Shown here piece by piece: positions 1-5,738 of a stretch of 6,048 bases of DNA. The notes under the pieces are model-generated. The model had not been told where the DNA came from and made no database searches. It worked only from the letters and a program-made list of their open reading frames with translations. The stretch lies in assembly GCA_025462785.1 (NCBI GenBank), contig JAOAPG010000224.1, forward strand, positions 1-6,048, in the 5' to 3' direction. The position numbers and the translations under genes are program-made. Every line of letters begins with the position of its first letter. The first letter of the stretch is position 1. Source of the stretch: Acidobacteriaceae bacterium (GTDB lineage: Bacteria > Acidobacteriota > Terriglobia > Terriglobales > Acidobacteriaceae).

Positions 1-21
1 AAATGTACCGTATCGAACCCT

Positions 22-537
22 TTGTACAATTATGAGAAGCTGACCAGTTCCCATTCAACGACGCTGGATCAGCGACTCACAGATCGGATAAAAGAATTGT
101 GCGCCCGAGCGGTCGCACTCCCCGAGAGCCCCGAGTTAAACGAGGTCCTTGCAGAACTCAACGCAGCCCTTCGTGAGCACACGCGCCGATTGAGGAATAT
201 GGCCCTCGGAGCCCCCATCTCCCGCCAAGCCGTCGAGGTGCTGACTAGAGGTTATCGTTGGAAAGTTGCATTTAGGTTCTCACCCGTATCTTTAAACCGC
301 GTTTCTGTTCGACACTCTGCGGGATATCCCAAAGAAGGGGATCCTAACCTTGGGGCGAGATTGACTATGGTGCGCCACAGACTTATGGAGTCCGAAACAT
401 CTTCCCCGATGTTCATTGGAATTAACTCGCCAGCCCGCCGTATTGATGTCCCGAATAATCCTTGCGTCAAGCAGCGACCGTTGAGGAACTACTCGCAATC
501 GGCAACTCGGCTACGATTATTGTGCCTTTGCCGTTAG
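22..537 (+). CDS. Small charged helical protein of acidobacterial type, possibly 5'-partial, with a doubtful C-terminal tail
   Basis: The frame is open from base 1, so the start may lie outside the window. The TTG at 22 is the first possible in-frame start and has no visible Shine-Dalgarno. About the first 70 residues look genuine: a charged, probably helical stretch with RIKELCARAV, then ELNEVLAELNAALREHTRRL and APISR. It resembles short proteins of unknown function that I recall from Acidobacteriota, which usually end soon after this point. From about base 240 the frame continues for about 100 residues with no recognisable composition and overlaps the 3' end of the convergent kinase gene by 71 bases. 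This tail may be an extension left by loss of the original stop. No function can be assigned. Confidence is fair for the first third and low for the tail. Confidence 0.5.
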   Translation: MYNYEKLTSSHSTTLDQRLTDRIKELCARAVALPESPELNEVLAELNAALREHTRRLRNMALGAPISRQAVEVLTRGYRWKVAFRFSPVSLNRVSVRHSAGYPKEGDPNLGARLTMVRHRLMESETSSPMFIGINSPARRIDVPNNPCVKQRPLRNYSQSATRLRLLCLCR

Positions 538-1579
538 CAATGATCTCCAAAGTACCACCCAGTTGTCGCAGCCTTTCTCTCATTCCTCTGATTCCAACTC
601 CTGGGGTACCGCCTGAGCCCATCTCCTGTCGTTTTTCTGGAGCTATGCCATTGCCCCTGTCTTCCACTTCCACGTGAACTGAATTATTAGAGCGGCAAAT
701 GCGAATATTCGCGATGGGACTACCGGAATGACGATGAATGTTTGTAAGACATTCCTGTACAGTTCGAAAAATAGCTGTTTCTATTTCCCGTGTGAGCCGT
801 CCAAACTCGTCAGGAAACTCCAGATTTACTTCAATATGGCTGCGTTGCGAAAATCCCTCTACATACCAACGAATAGCCGATGAGAGCCCTGCTTCATCCA
901 ACAAAGGCGGATGCAACAAGTGAGAAATGGTGCGAACCTCTTTACTCATCTCCTGAACCAAAGCTTCGGTATCCGTAAGCGTATTGGCTGTCTTAGCAAG
1001 TCGTTCCATATCAGTCCGCACAGCGGATAGGTTCATAATCAAAGCTGCTAATATCTGGCCCACACTATCGTGCAATTCGCGAGCGATGCGGCGTCTCTCA
1101 TCATCCTGCGATTGGAGCAAACGTCCGCTAAGTTCACGTAGACCCCGATTCGCAATATCGAGTTCTGCTGTGCGTTCTTTAACTCGTTCTTCCAGCTCTC
1201 CCTGCGCCGCTTGCAGTTTCTCATTATTTCGCCGCGATGCTGCTCCAATCACAGCGACAAGGCCGCAGGCCAACAAGAACGTGAAAAATTCAATGGAATA
1301 TGTAGTTCTGGAAACTTGAAGTGAATGTGTCGGCCGGACTTGCCAATACTGGACACCAACGAAACCAAGAATAATGACGGAGATTGATGGCACCAACCCA
1401 CAGTACCAAGAGGCAAATGCTAGTGCTGGAAACACAAGTACGTACGCGAATTGATCGGCGAGAAAACGGTTCAGCGCGAGGCAAGTCACGAGCGAAATTG
1501 CGATTGTCACAAGCGCGACAACATAACGAGACCAAGCATTCTTCGCGAGTCGCTCCGAGAAGGAGGTTTCGGTTTGCAT
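467..1579 (-). CDS. Membrane-bound sensor histidine kinase, NarL/UhpB type (HisKA_3 + HATPase)
   Basis: A 370-aa two-component sensor kinase. Residues about 18-115 hold four hydrophobic segments resembling the DUF4118 membrane domain found in KdpD-type sensors. A coiled-coil linker follows (about 117-150, containing ELEERVKERTAEL). The HisKA_3 dimerisation domain has ERRRIARELHDSVGQ, with the likely phosphoacceptor His170. The family motif LLHPPLLDEAGL lies at about 221-232. The ATPase domain has an N box with Glu276, Asn280 and His284, a G1 box EDRGNGI (Asp307) and a G2 box GVGIRGMRERL (about 327-337). All catalytic elements look intact. There is no extracytoplasmic sensor loop of any size, so the signal is probably read in or at the membrane. 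The ATG at 1579 lies 10 bases after the stop of the upstream 109-aa gene and has no clear Shine-Dalgarno, which suggests translational coupling. Such kinases normally pair with a LuxR-type response regulator, but none follows here. Confidence 0.93.
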   Translation of the reverse strand: MQTETSFSERLAKNAWSRYVVALVTIAISLVTCLALNRFLADQFAYVLVFPALAFASWYCGLVPSISVIILGFVGVQYWQVRPTHSLQVSRTTYSIEFFTFLLACGLVAVIGAASRRNNEKLQAAQGELEERVKERTAELDIANRGLRELSGRLLQSQDDERRRIARELHDSVGQILAALIMNLSAVRTDMERLAKTANTLTDTEALVQEMSKEVRTISHLLHPPLLDEAGLSSAIRWYVEGFSQRSHIEVNLEFPDEFGRLTREIETAIFRTVQECLTNIHRHSGSPIANIRICRSNNSVHVEVEDRGNGIAPEKRQEMGSGGTPGVGIRGMRERLRQLGGTLEIIANGKGTIIVAELPIASSSSTVAA

Positions 1580-1589
1580 ACTCTGAAAA

Positions 1590-1919
1590 TCAAGGGACGT
1601 CGAACATCGTGCCCGAGACGAATTTCACTTTGTGGCTTTTAGGACCTTCGACGTCCTCGGGGGTCCGAAACTGCGAACGTGATTTCCGCCGCCAAACATT
1701 CCCAAATGCATGCAAGGCGAACATTGCGTCGTCCAACGCTTCCTTCTCCTCGCGGTCATCACCGTTTGCCTTAAACAATTCTCGTGCCCGGATTACAAGG
1801 GCCTTCTCTGCTTTTGCGATGCGATCGGGGCGTTTCGCACAATCCATTTCGAAAAGAGCAGCTTTGTACAGCGCTTTCCATGCTGTGGGCTCAGGAGATG
1901 AAAGACTCGGCGAAGACAT
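1590..1919 (-). CDS. Conserved hypothetical protein, 109 aa, first gene of the kinase unit
   Basis: A soluble, mostly helical protein with no signal peptide and no membrane segment. The centre is charged and contains WKALYKAALFEMD, IAKAEKALVIRARELF and EKEALDDAMFALHAF. I recall similar short proteins with this WKALYxAAL...EALDDAxxALHA pattern in Acidobacteriota, where they have no known function; this is memory, not a search. The last about 30 residues (rich in R, K and S, ending TMFDVP) do not resemble that core. The ATG is chosen because GGAG lies 10 bases upstream (1930-1933). The stop is 10 bases before the kinase start, so the two genes probably share a transcript. A regulatory or accessory role for the kinase is possible, but only position supports it. 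Confidence 0.8.
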   Translation of the reverse strand: MSSPSLSSPEPTAWKALYKAALFEMDCAKRPDRIAKAEKALVIRARELFKANGDDREEKEALDDAMFALHAFGNVWRRKSRSQFRTPEDVEGPKSHKVKFVSGTMFDVP

Positions 1920-1929
1920 AATCCATCCA

Positions 1930-1933
1930 CTCC
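1930..1933 (-). promoter_or_regulatory. Ribosome binding site of the 109-aa gene
   Basis: On the minus strand GGAG stands 10 bases before the ATG at 1919. It is the only good Shine-Dalgarno in this two-gene unit and supports this start. The spacing is slightly long. Confidence 0.5.
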
Positions 1934-1952
1934 AAAGTAATAGTTACGATCG

Positions 1953-1981
1953 ATTGTGCTCTGTTTCTACACTAAATTCAA
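1953..1981 (-). promoter_or_regulatory. Possible sigma-70 type promoter for the 109-aa gene and kinase
   Basis: The minus strand reads TTGAAT (1976-1981), 17 bases, then CACAAT (1953-1958), each matching four of six consensus positions. It lies about 34 bases before the start codon, a normal distance. It is a weak match found by eye, and AT-rich DNA yields such pairs by chance. Confidence 0.3.
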
Positions 1982-2049
1982 AAGTGAGATTATCAGGTGT
2001 TTTCTGTATTAACTTCTGAGTTAGCGTTCGTGGGATTTGTTACCAACGC

Positions 2050-2064
2050 CGGCGACAATCGCCG
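2050..2064. repeat. Short perfect hairpin, 6-bp stem
   Basis: CGGCGA, a CAA loop, then TCGCCG form a GC-rich stem-loop. No T-run follows on either strand, so it is not an obvious intrinsic terminator. Confidence 0.4.
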
Positions 2065-2123
2065 TGCTAGTGTCTATGAGCTTGTCCACGGCAACAGTTC
2101 AAAGACATTGGCGAAAGGAATAG

Positions 2124-2151
2124 CGGTATCGAGAAGGTTGTTACGATACCG
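2124..2151. repeat. Perfect 8-bp inverted repeat with a 12-base loop
   Basis: CGGTATCG at 2124-2131 is matched exactly by CGATACCG at 2144-2151. No T-run follows on either strand. It could be an operator-like dyad, a hairpin in a transcript, or chance. It lies more than 200 bases upstream of the 109-aa gene, which is far for an operator of that gene. Confidence 0.4.
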
Positions 2152-2266
2152 AAACGCTGACGCAAATTGAAACTGCTCTCCTAATGGCTGGATAGCTGGA
2201 TTTTTTGTGAAACGACTAAGAACGCGTGGATTCGAGGTAGTTTACTTCGGGCTCAATGGTTGCGTT

Positions 2267-2616
2267 CCACTTCGCTAACTTCTCGGCATAGAAGTGCCTG
2301 TCGTCTTTGCGATTACAACGTCGTACCGACTGTGCAGGACATCTATCCAACGCGATCTCTCGATAACAACGCATTGATTCAACCTCAGAGTCGCCACGCG
2401 TATGCTCGGCTGCTAGCTCAGGGCTGGACGGACGCTCCACTGCAACCCGAGTGGCCGCTCTGGACGTTCTGGGACTATGAGCGTAATCGGGGGTGGCTTT
2501 TAGACAAGGGGATGCGGCTGGATCATTTCCTTCTCTCTCCAACAGTGTGCGATCGACTCGTGCAGGGGGTAGACCGATGGGTTCGCGGTGAGGAGAACGC
2601 GAGCGACCACGCTCCC
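2267..2616 (+). pseudogene. Exonuclease III / AP endonuclease family 1, C-terminal half, frameshifted and truncated
   Basis: Remnant of an XthA-type DNA repair nuclease, which cuts at abasic sites and removes 3' nucleotides. From 2311 the + frame reads DYNVVPT, DIYPTRS, ARLLAQGWTDA, PLWTFWDYERNRG, GMRLDHFLLSP, RWVRGEENASDHAP. These blocks hold the Asp and Asn of the active-site GDxN motif, the Asp of LRxD and the catalytic SDH Asp-His. Just before, the adjacent frame (2291-2310) reads EVPVVFA, the expected lead-in to GDYN. The frame changes at about 2309-2311, consistent with loss of four bases including the Gly codon. Farther upstream the sequence degenerates (in-frame stops, possible WLR remnant at about 2267), and the N-terminal half with the catalytic Glu is absent. 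Right after SDHAP the frame enters antisense transposase sequence, so the natural end is lost. It cannot make a working nuclease. An intact copy elsewhere is likely but not visible. Confidence 0.85.
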
Positions 2617-3290
2617 GATACTGCCGCTTTCTCCGTTCTTCTCCGGGCGGCCCCAACAGCCGGGGTCGATAAGGCAATCGCCAGGACCCGCTTGCGGATG
2701 CTGCGCATGCGATCCCGCACCTTGCGTTTCAGACCTCCCGTCTTGGACTCGATCTTCTTCATGGTGCGCGTCAGTACCCGCGTGCCATCCTCCAACAAGC
2801 TGCTGTCCGTCGGATAATGAATGTTGGTTTCCACCACCGTCGTATCCACCCGCAGCTTCCGTCCCTGCGCCACCCCTTGCTCCTGCGCTAGTTCCACCAC
2901 CCGCTGGTGCAATTGCTCAATGACTTTCGCCCCGATCAACTGCCCCAGCCGGGCCAGTGTCTTGGCGTCCGGAACTTTTTCATCTCCGATCCGTGTAAAG
3001 GCGCGATACACCAGATTGGCTCGTACCTCTCGCTCCAGCACGTCATAGCTCCAGTTCCCGATGTGCTTCAACAACAGCAAGCGTAACAATACTTCCGCGG
3101 GCGTTTGCATCCGGCCACGGCTGCGACTTTGCGGATGGCGTTCCTCTTGGGCTTCGTACACCGTGTCCAGAAGTTGCTCGTCTTCCAGGAGCTCGTCCAC
3201 CAGCCGCATCCACGGTTCCCACAACCCCTCGAGCTCCTCGGCTAGACCTCGATGCCACAGCGACGGTTGTTGATGACGTAGTTTGATCAT
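2612..3290 (-). pseudogene. ISNCY-type transposase, N-terminal part only, frameshifted
   Basis: The ATG at 3290 opens MIKLRHQQPSLW, the usual start of this transposase group as I recall it. The open frame extends back to a TTG at 3326, but those residues look unrelated to the family. Blocks in order (numbered from 3290): LWEPWMRLVDELLEDE (about 23-38), RHPQSRSRGRMQTPAEV (51-67), LEREVRANLVYRAFTRIG (85-102), VPDAKTLARLGQ (106-117), and RVDTTVVETNIHYPTD (147-162) with the first catalytic Asp at about 149. TRTMKKIE and GLKRKVRDR follow. After RVLAIA (about residue 206) an extra T near 2672 shifts the frame. The true sequence resumes in the next frame as YRPRLLGPPGEERRKRQYRE and stops abruptly at 2612. 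The C-terminal half with the remaining catalytic acids is missing. The shifted frame stays open to 2523, but its tail is antisense to the nuclease remnant. The element is dead. Confidence 0.88.
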
Positions 3291-3364
3291 GGCCGTCATC
3301 CTAACCACCGTTCCCATCCAAAACAATATGTCTTAAAAATGTTTTATTACTTTCTTGAATACCA
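2612..3364 (-). mobile_element. Remnant of an ISNCY-type insertion sequence, one end lost
   Basis: The inner boundary is the sharp change at 2611-2616, where transposase coding sequence gives way to the exonuclease III remnant. This is inside the transposase gene, not at an IS end, so the downstream terminal repeat is gone. The outer boundary, upstream of the transposase start, cannot be fixed. The AT-rich stretch 3318-3354 may be the leader, and TTGAATACCA at 3355-3364 is one candidate for the edge. With one end missing, no direct target repeat can be checked. Confidence 0.6.
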
Positions 3365-3507
3365 CTGCCAAACTGAACGTTCTGGCTCCCACCCTCCGCT
3401 CCTGCCCCGCCGTTTACGCTCCTCTCACACCTCACTTTTGCGACGGAAAGTAGCTAATCGCTCGAGAATTAGTTTTTTGGGATGGGTCTGTCGAGAATGG
3501 TATTCAA
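3355..3507. repeat. 10-bp perfect inverted repeat enclosing 133 bases
   Basis: TTGAATACCA at 3355-3364 is the exact reverse complement of TGGTATTCAA at 3498-3507. The 153-bp segment lies just outside the transposase leader and contains no recognisable gene. It could be a small terminal-repeat element, a trace of an IS end, or coincidence. No direct repeat is obvious at its flanks. Confidence 0.35.
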
Positions 3508-3814
3508 CCGGGCTGAATAAATTCCTAGCCACGTGTTAAACACAACGAGCCCGTGCGTCCATCGGTAAGTTTTCACCGCAAACAGAGATCGGTACGCAAA
3601 CGTTCGTTTCCGCAACGACTTTGGCGCAAATTTTCAGTTAGGTTTGAATCTTTGGCGTACCCGGTGCACGTGTAACTTCATTTCGCGATTTCATGACCTC
3701 TGCCTTCGTTGTTAGCGGGTTATAAGTACTTTCAACGACATGGAAAGAGCACGGACGGCCCCCGAAGTACGTCGTAGACAACGTTAATGCGTATCGCGAT
3801 GTGTATTGCGGGAG
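3508..3814. other. Stretch without a recognisable gene downstream of the TonB-receptor remnant
   Basis: I see no frame with recognisable protein blocks and no credible ribosome binding site. A small dyad, GTGTT-A-AACAC, lies near 3533-3543. No hairpin with a T-run marks a terminator for the leftward receptor remnant. The stretch is probably decayed sequence. Confidence 0.35.
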
Positions 3815-4045
3815 CTAGAAATGGAAAGTGAGTTCTCCTTGGGCGGTCCTCGGCGTGACGAAGTGTGTGCCCGAGAAACTTGAAAGGAAGTTGTACAGCG
3901 CAACTCTGTTCATCAGATTCACAACAGTGAATTTCGCTCCCATTGAGTACCGATCCCTCTTCCAGACACTGTCAGCACCGAACGCAATGTCGAAAATATT
4001 GCGATGCTGTAAACTGTAGCTAACCAACCCAACTTGGAAATCTTC
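3815..4045 (-). pseudogene. C-terminal fragment of a TonB-dependent outer-membrane receptor
   Basis: The leftward frame ends in a proper stop at 3815 after ELTFHF; a terminal aromatic is typical of outer-membrane beta barrels. Upstream it reads RNIFDIAFGADSVWKRDRY, GAKFTVVNLMNRVALYNF and SSFSGTHFVTPRT. I recognise this run as the last strands of the large TonB-dependent, carboxypeptidase-regulatory-like receptors abundant in Acidobacteriota, which import bulky substrates across the outer membrane. Those proteins are commonly around 1000 residues long; here only about 76 remain. The frame is closed upstream by a TGA at 4046-4048. Neither the plug nor the rest of the barrel is in the window, and the upstream 250 bases do not continue it in another frame that I can recognise. 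No start codon with a ribosome binding site precedes it. It is a relic, not a gene. Confidence 0.8.
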
Positions 4046-4299
4046 TCAAGAACTGCAATCACGCATGCCTCAACCATCGCCCTGTATCGACATGCCGGTG
4101 CGGAGGGGATCGATTAGCGCGGATCAATTTCACACCGTCTAGGATGGACGGTCACAGGCCTTCTTCGCCGGTCAGGGAAGAAGAGCAGTGACACCATTTC
4201 CGACGGTGCTCTTCCAAAATCGAAGTGAATGGCGTCATTAAACCCTCCAGCATCTTGGGACGGAATCTCTTGCAGTCGTAACTATGAGTTTTGCGCGCT
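4046..4299. other. Gap between TonB-receptor remnant and aldo/keto reductase, with two adjacent hairpins
   Basis: I recognise no gene on either strand. Two perfect dyads sit side by side: ACCGTC / GACGGT at 4134-4152 (7-base loop) and CTTCTTC / GAAGAAG at 4160-4183 (10-base loop). They lie about 120-165 bases past the stop of the leftward aldo/keto reductase and could form in its 3' transcript. Neither is followed by a T-run, so they are not classical intrinsic terminators. Confidence 0.35.
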
Positions 4300-5337
4300 T
4301 CAAAAGCGAGGAACGTTGGCAAGACGGTTCACGTTTTGGAACGGAACCATCCAGCCGGGGTACTCGGGTGGAAGTGCGCTGACTTCGTCAAGTTTCTTGA
4401 CCTCGTCTTCGGTCAGTTGGAGATCGGCGGCGGACAGATTCTGTCGAAGCTGGTCGATCCGTTTGGCACCGATGATTACAGAAGTGACGAACGGTTTTTC
4501 GAGAATCCACGCGAGCGCGAGGGTTGCAACTCCCGTGTTGTGGGCCTGAGCGATAGGACGGAGAACGTCAAGAATGCGCCAAGTGCGCTCCTTGTCGACG
4601 ATTGGAAAGTCGAACGAAGAACGGCGCGAATCCTCCGGCTTTTGGTTTTCGCGTGAGTATTTTCCCGACAGGAGTCCACCCCCCAGAGGGCTCCAAACAA
4701 GCAAGCCTGTGCCTTGGTCTCTTAGCAAAGGAGCGATTTCCCGTTCGAGATCGCGTCCAGCGATAGAGTAGTAAGCCTGCAAGGTATCGAATCGTGCCAG
4801 GTTCTTCGATTCGGAGATTCCCAGAGCCTTCATAATCTGCCAAGCGTACCAATTGGAACAGCCGATATAGCGGACCTTCCCCTGCGAAACGAGAGTATCG
4901 AGGGCGCGAAGAGTTTCTTCAATCGGAGTAATCGAGTCCGAGGCATGGATTTGATAAAGATCAATGTAGTCGGTTTGGAGCCTCTCAAGAGAGTCCTCAA
5001 TCGCGTCCATGATGTGGCCGCGCGAGGCACCTACGTCGTTACGACCGGGACCCGTCCTACCGTACACCTTGGTGGCAACGACGATGTCCTTGCGGGCAAT
5101 CCCAATATTTTTGATTGCTCGAGCGAGAGTCTTCTCTGATTCTCCGTCCGTGTACACGTCAGCGGTATCGACGAAATTAACGCCAGCATCAAACGAGACC
5201 TTCAAAAATTGGTCAGCGGTACTCTGCTCAACTCCTGCAATGGATTTGTATATTCCTTCATTCGATCCGAAGGTCATTGTGCCGAGGCAGAGTTCAGATA
5301 CGAGGAGGCCGGTTTGGCCCAGGGTGTGATATTTCAT
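4300..5337 (-). CDS. Aldo/keto reductase, NADPH-dependent (broad AKR superfamily)
   Basis: A complete 345-aa cytosolic (beta/alpha)8-barrel oxidoreductase of the bacterial type that reduces aldehydes, ketones or related carbonyls with NAD(P)H; the substrate is unknown. The start MKYHTLGQTGLLVSELCLGTM is the standard N-terminal strand. The catalytic tetrad is complete: Asp57 and Tyr62 in FVDTADVY, Lys90 in VATKVYG, His131 in YQIHASD. The family block GKVRYIGCSNW lies at about 153-163, and the Gln of LQAYYS is near 187. VWSPLGGGLLSGKY (about 214-227) is the loop near the cofactor pyrophosphate. TSVIIGAKRIDQLRQN (about 285-300) is the C-terminal cofactor-binding block. The length is normal for the family. 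The ATG is supported by GAGG five bases upstream. No gene lies close enough to form an operon, and I found no convincing promoter. It is the only complete recognisable gene in the right half of the window. Confidence 0.95.
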   Translation of the reverse strand: MKYHTLGQTGLLVSELCLGTMTFGSNEGIYKSIAGVEQSTADQFLKVSFDAGVNFVDTADVYTDGESEKTLARAIKNIGIARKDIVVATKVYGRTGPGRNDVGASRGHIMDAIEDSLERLQTDYIDLYQIHASDSITPIEETLRALDTLVSQGKVRYIGCSNWYAWQIMKALGISESKNLARFDTLQAYYSIAGRDLEREIAPLLRDQGTGLLVWSPLGGGLLSGKYSRENQKPEDSRRSSFDFPIVDKERTWRILDVLRPIAQAHNTGVATLALAWILEKPFVTSVIIGAKRIDQLRQNLSAADLQLTEDEVKKLDEVSALPPEYPGWMVPFQNVNRLANVPRF

Positions 5338-5342
5338 TAAAA

Positions 5343-5346
5343 CCTC
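5343..5346 (-). promoter_or_regulatory. Ribosome binding site of the aldo/keto reductase
   Basis: On the minus strand GAGG (within AGAGG) stands five bases before the ATG at 5337, confirming that start. Confidence 0.6.
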
Positions 5347-5738
5347 TGTGCAGCGAGAGTTGACATCTTCTATACTGATGAAACTTCAAGCCTACAGGTG
5401 CCAATTTCTTGCCTAATTCTGCTTTTTGACGCAGTGCTATCCATGCCATGAATCCGCGCGGAGTTCAGACCGCTGCGTTAATTGGACAGAGGTGGAGTGC
5501 GGGCACAACGTTGCCCCGTATTTCGGAAAAGGGGTGCGCCAAGGCTAACAAGGGTTGGCCAGATCACTCAATACAACGCGTTTTTATCGGGACCAATCCG
5601 GAGGCGCTCGTTCCCGCTGCTCGTCTTCGGAAGCTGCTGGCCGACGTCTGGGTTTCGTGAAAATACGACATTTATAATGTCTTCATGTCAGGCGCACAGG
5701 ATTCTCTTCTCTATTCTCGCATCGAAACGCCAGCGAGA
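5347..5738. other. Upstream region of the aldo/keto reductase, no recognisable gene
   Basis: A + frame at 5448-5660 is open for 70 codons, and its end (from about 5590) has GC-rich third positions, but its ATG lacks a ribosome binding site and the product resembles nothing I know. Another short frame on the minus strand near 5553-5670 is no better. The first about 80 bases should hold the promoter of the leftward reductase, but no pair of hexamers with proper spacing stands out. The stretch may contain decayed coding sequence. Confidence 0.35.

Larger units (their letters stand above)
1920..2266. other. Intergenic stretch without a recognisable gene, with two perfect hairpins
   Basis: No frame here reads like a protein I know. 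The proximal part carries the likely promoter and ribosome binding site of the leftward kinase unit. Farther out are two perfect inverted repeats, at 2050-2064 and 2124-2151, listed separately. One short + frame, at about 2185-2270, contains RGFEVVYFGLNG. This faintly recalls the G-[YF]-x-x-V-x-x-G block of the exonuclease III N-terminal half and might be a further shred of the remnant that follows, but the match is too short to call. Confidence 0.4.

Noticed and set aside
984..1319. Plus-strand frame of 111 codons within the kinase gene
   Set aside because: It is antisense to the kinase HisKA_3 and linker regions. The Ser/Arg-rich composition is the usual shadow of a real gene.
2216..2677. 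Minus-strand open frame of 153 codons
   Set aside because: Its first about 20 codons are the frameshifted continuation of the transposase. The rest is antisense to the exonuclease III remnant and has no protein character of its own.
2617..2817. Extension of the exonuclease III frame past SDHAP
   Set aside because: From 2617 onward it is the antisense strand of the transposase gene, so it is read-through, not nuclease sequence.
3043..3273. Short frames on both strands over the transposase start
   Set aside because: Low-complexity Arg/Ser/Gly-rich shadows of the transposase coding sequence.
4085..4260. Minus-strand short frames (for example one with SEMVSLLFFPDRRRRPV)
   Set aside because: Less than 60 codons, no ribosome binding site, and no resemblance to the TonB receptor or to any family I know.
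5375..5400. Minus-strand TTGGCACC...GCTTGA resembling a sigma-54 promoter before the aldo/keto reductase
   Set aside because: The invariant GG and GC are nine bases apart instead of ten, and no activator gene is nearby.
5448..5660. Plus-strand 70-codon frame
   Set aside because: No ribosome binding site, no recognisable motif, and a different frame is open across most of the same bases. Noted only as possible decayed coding sequence.
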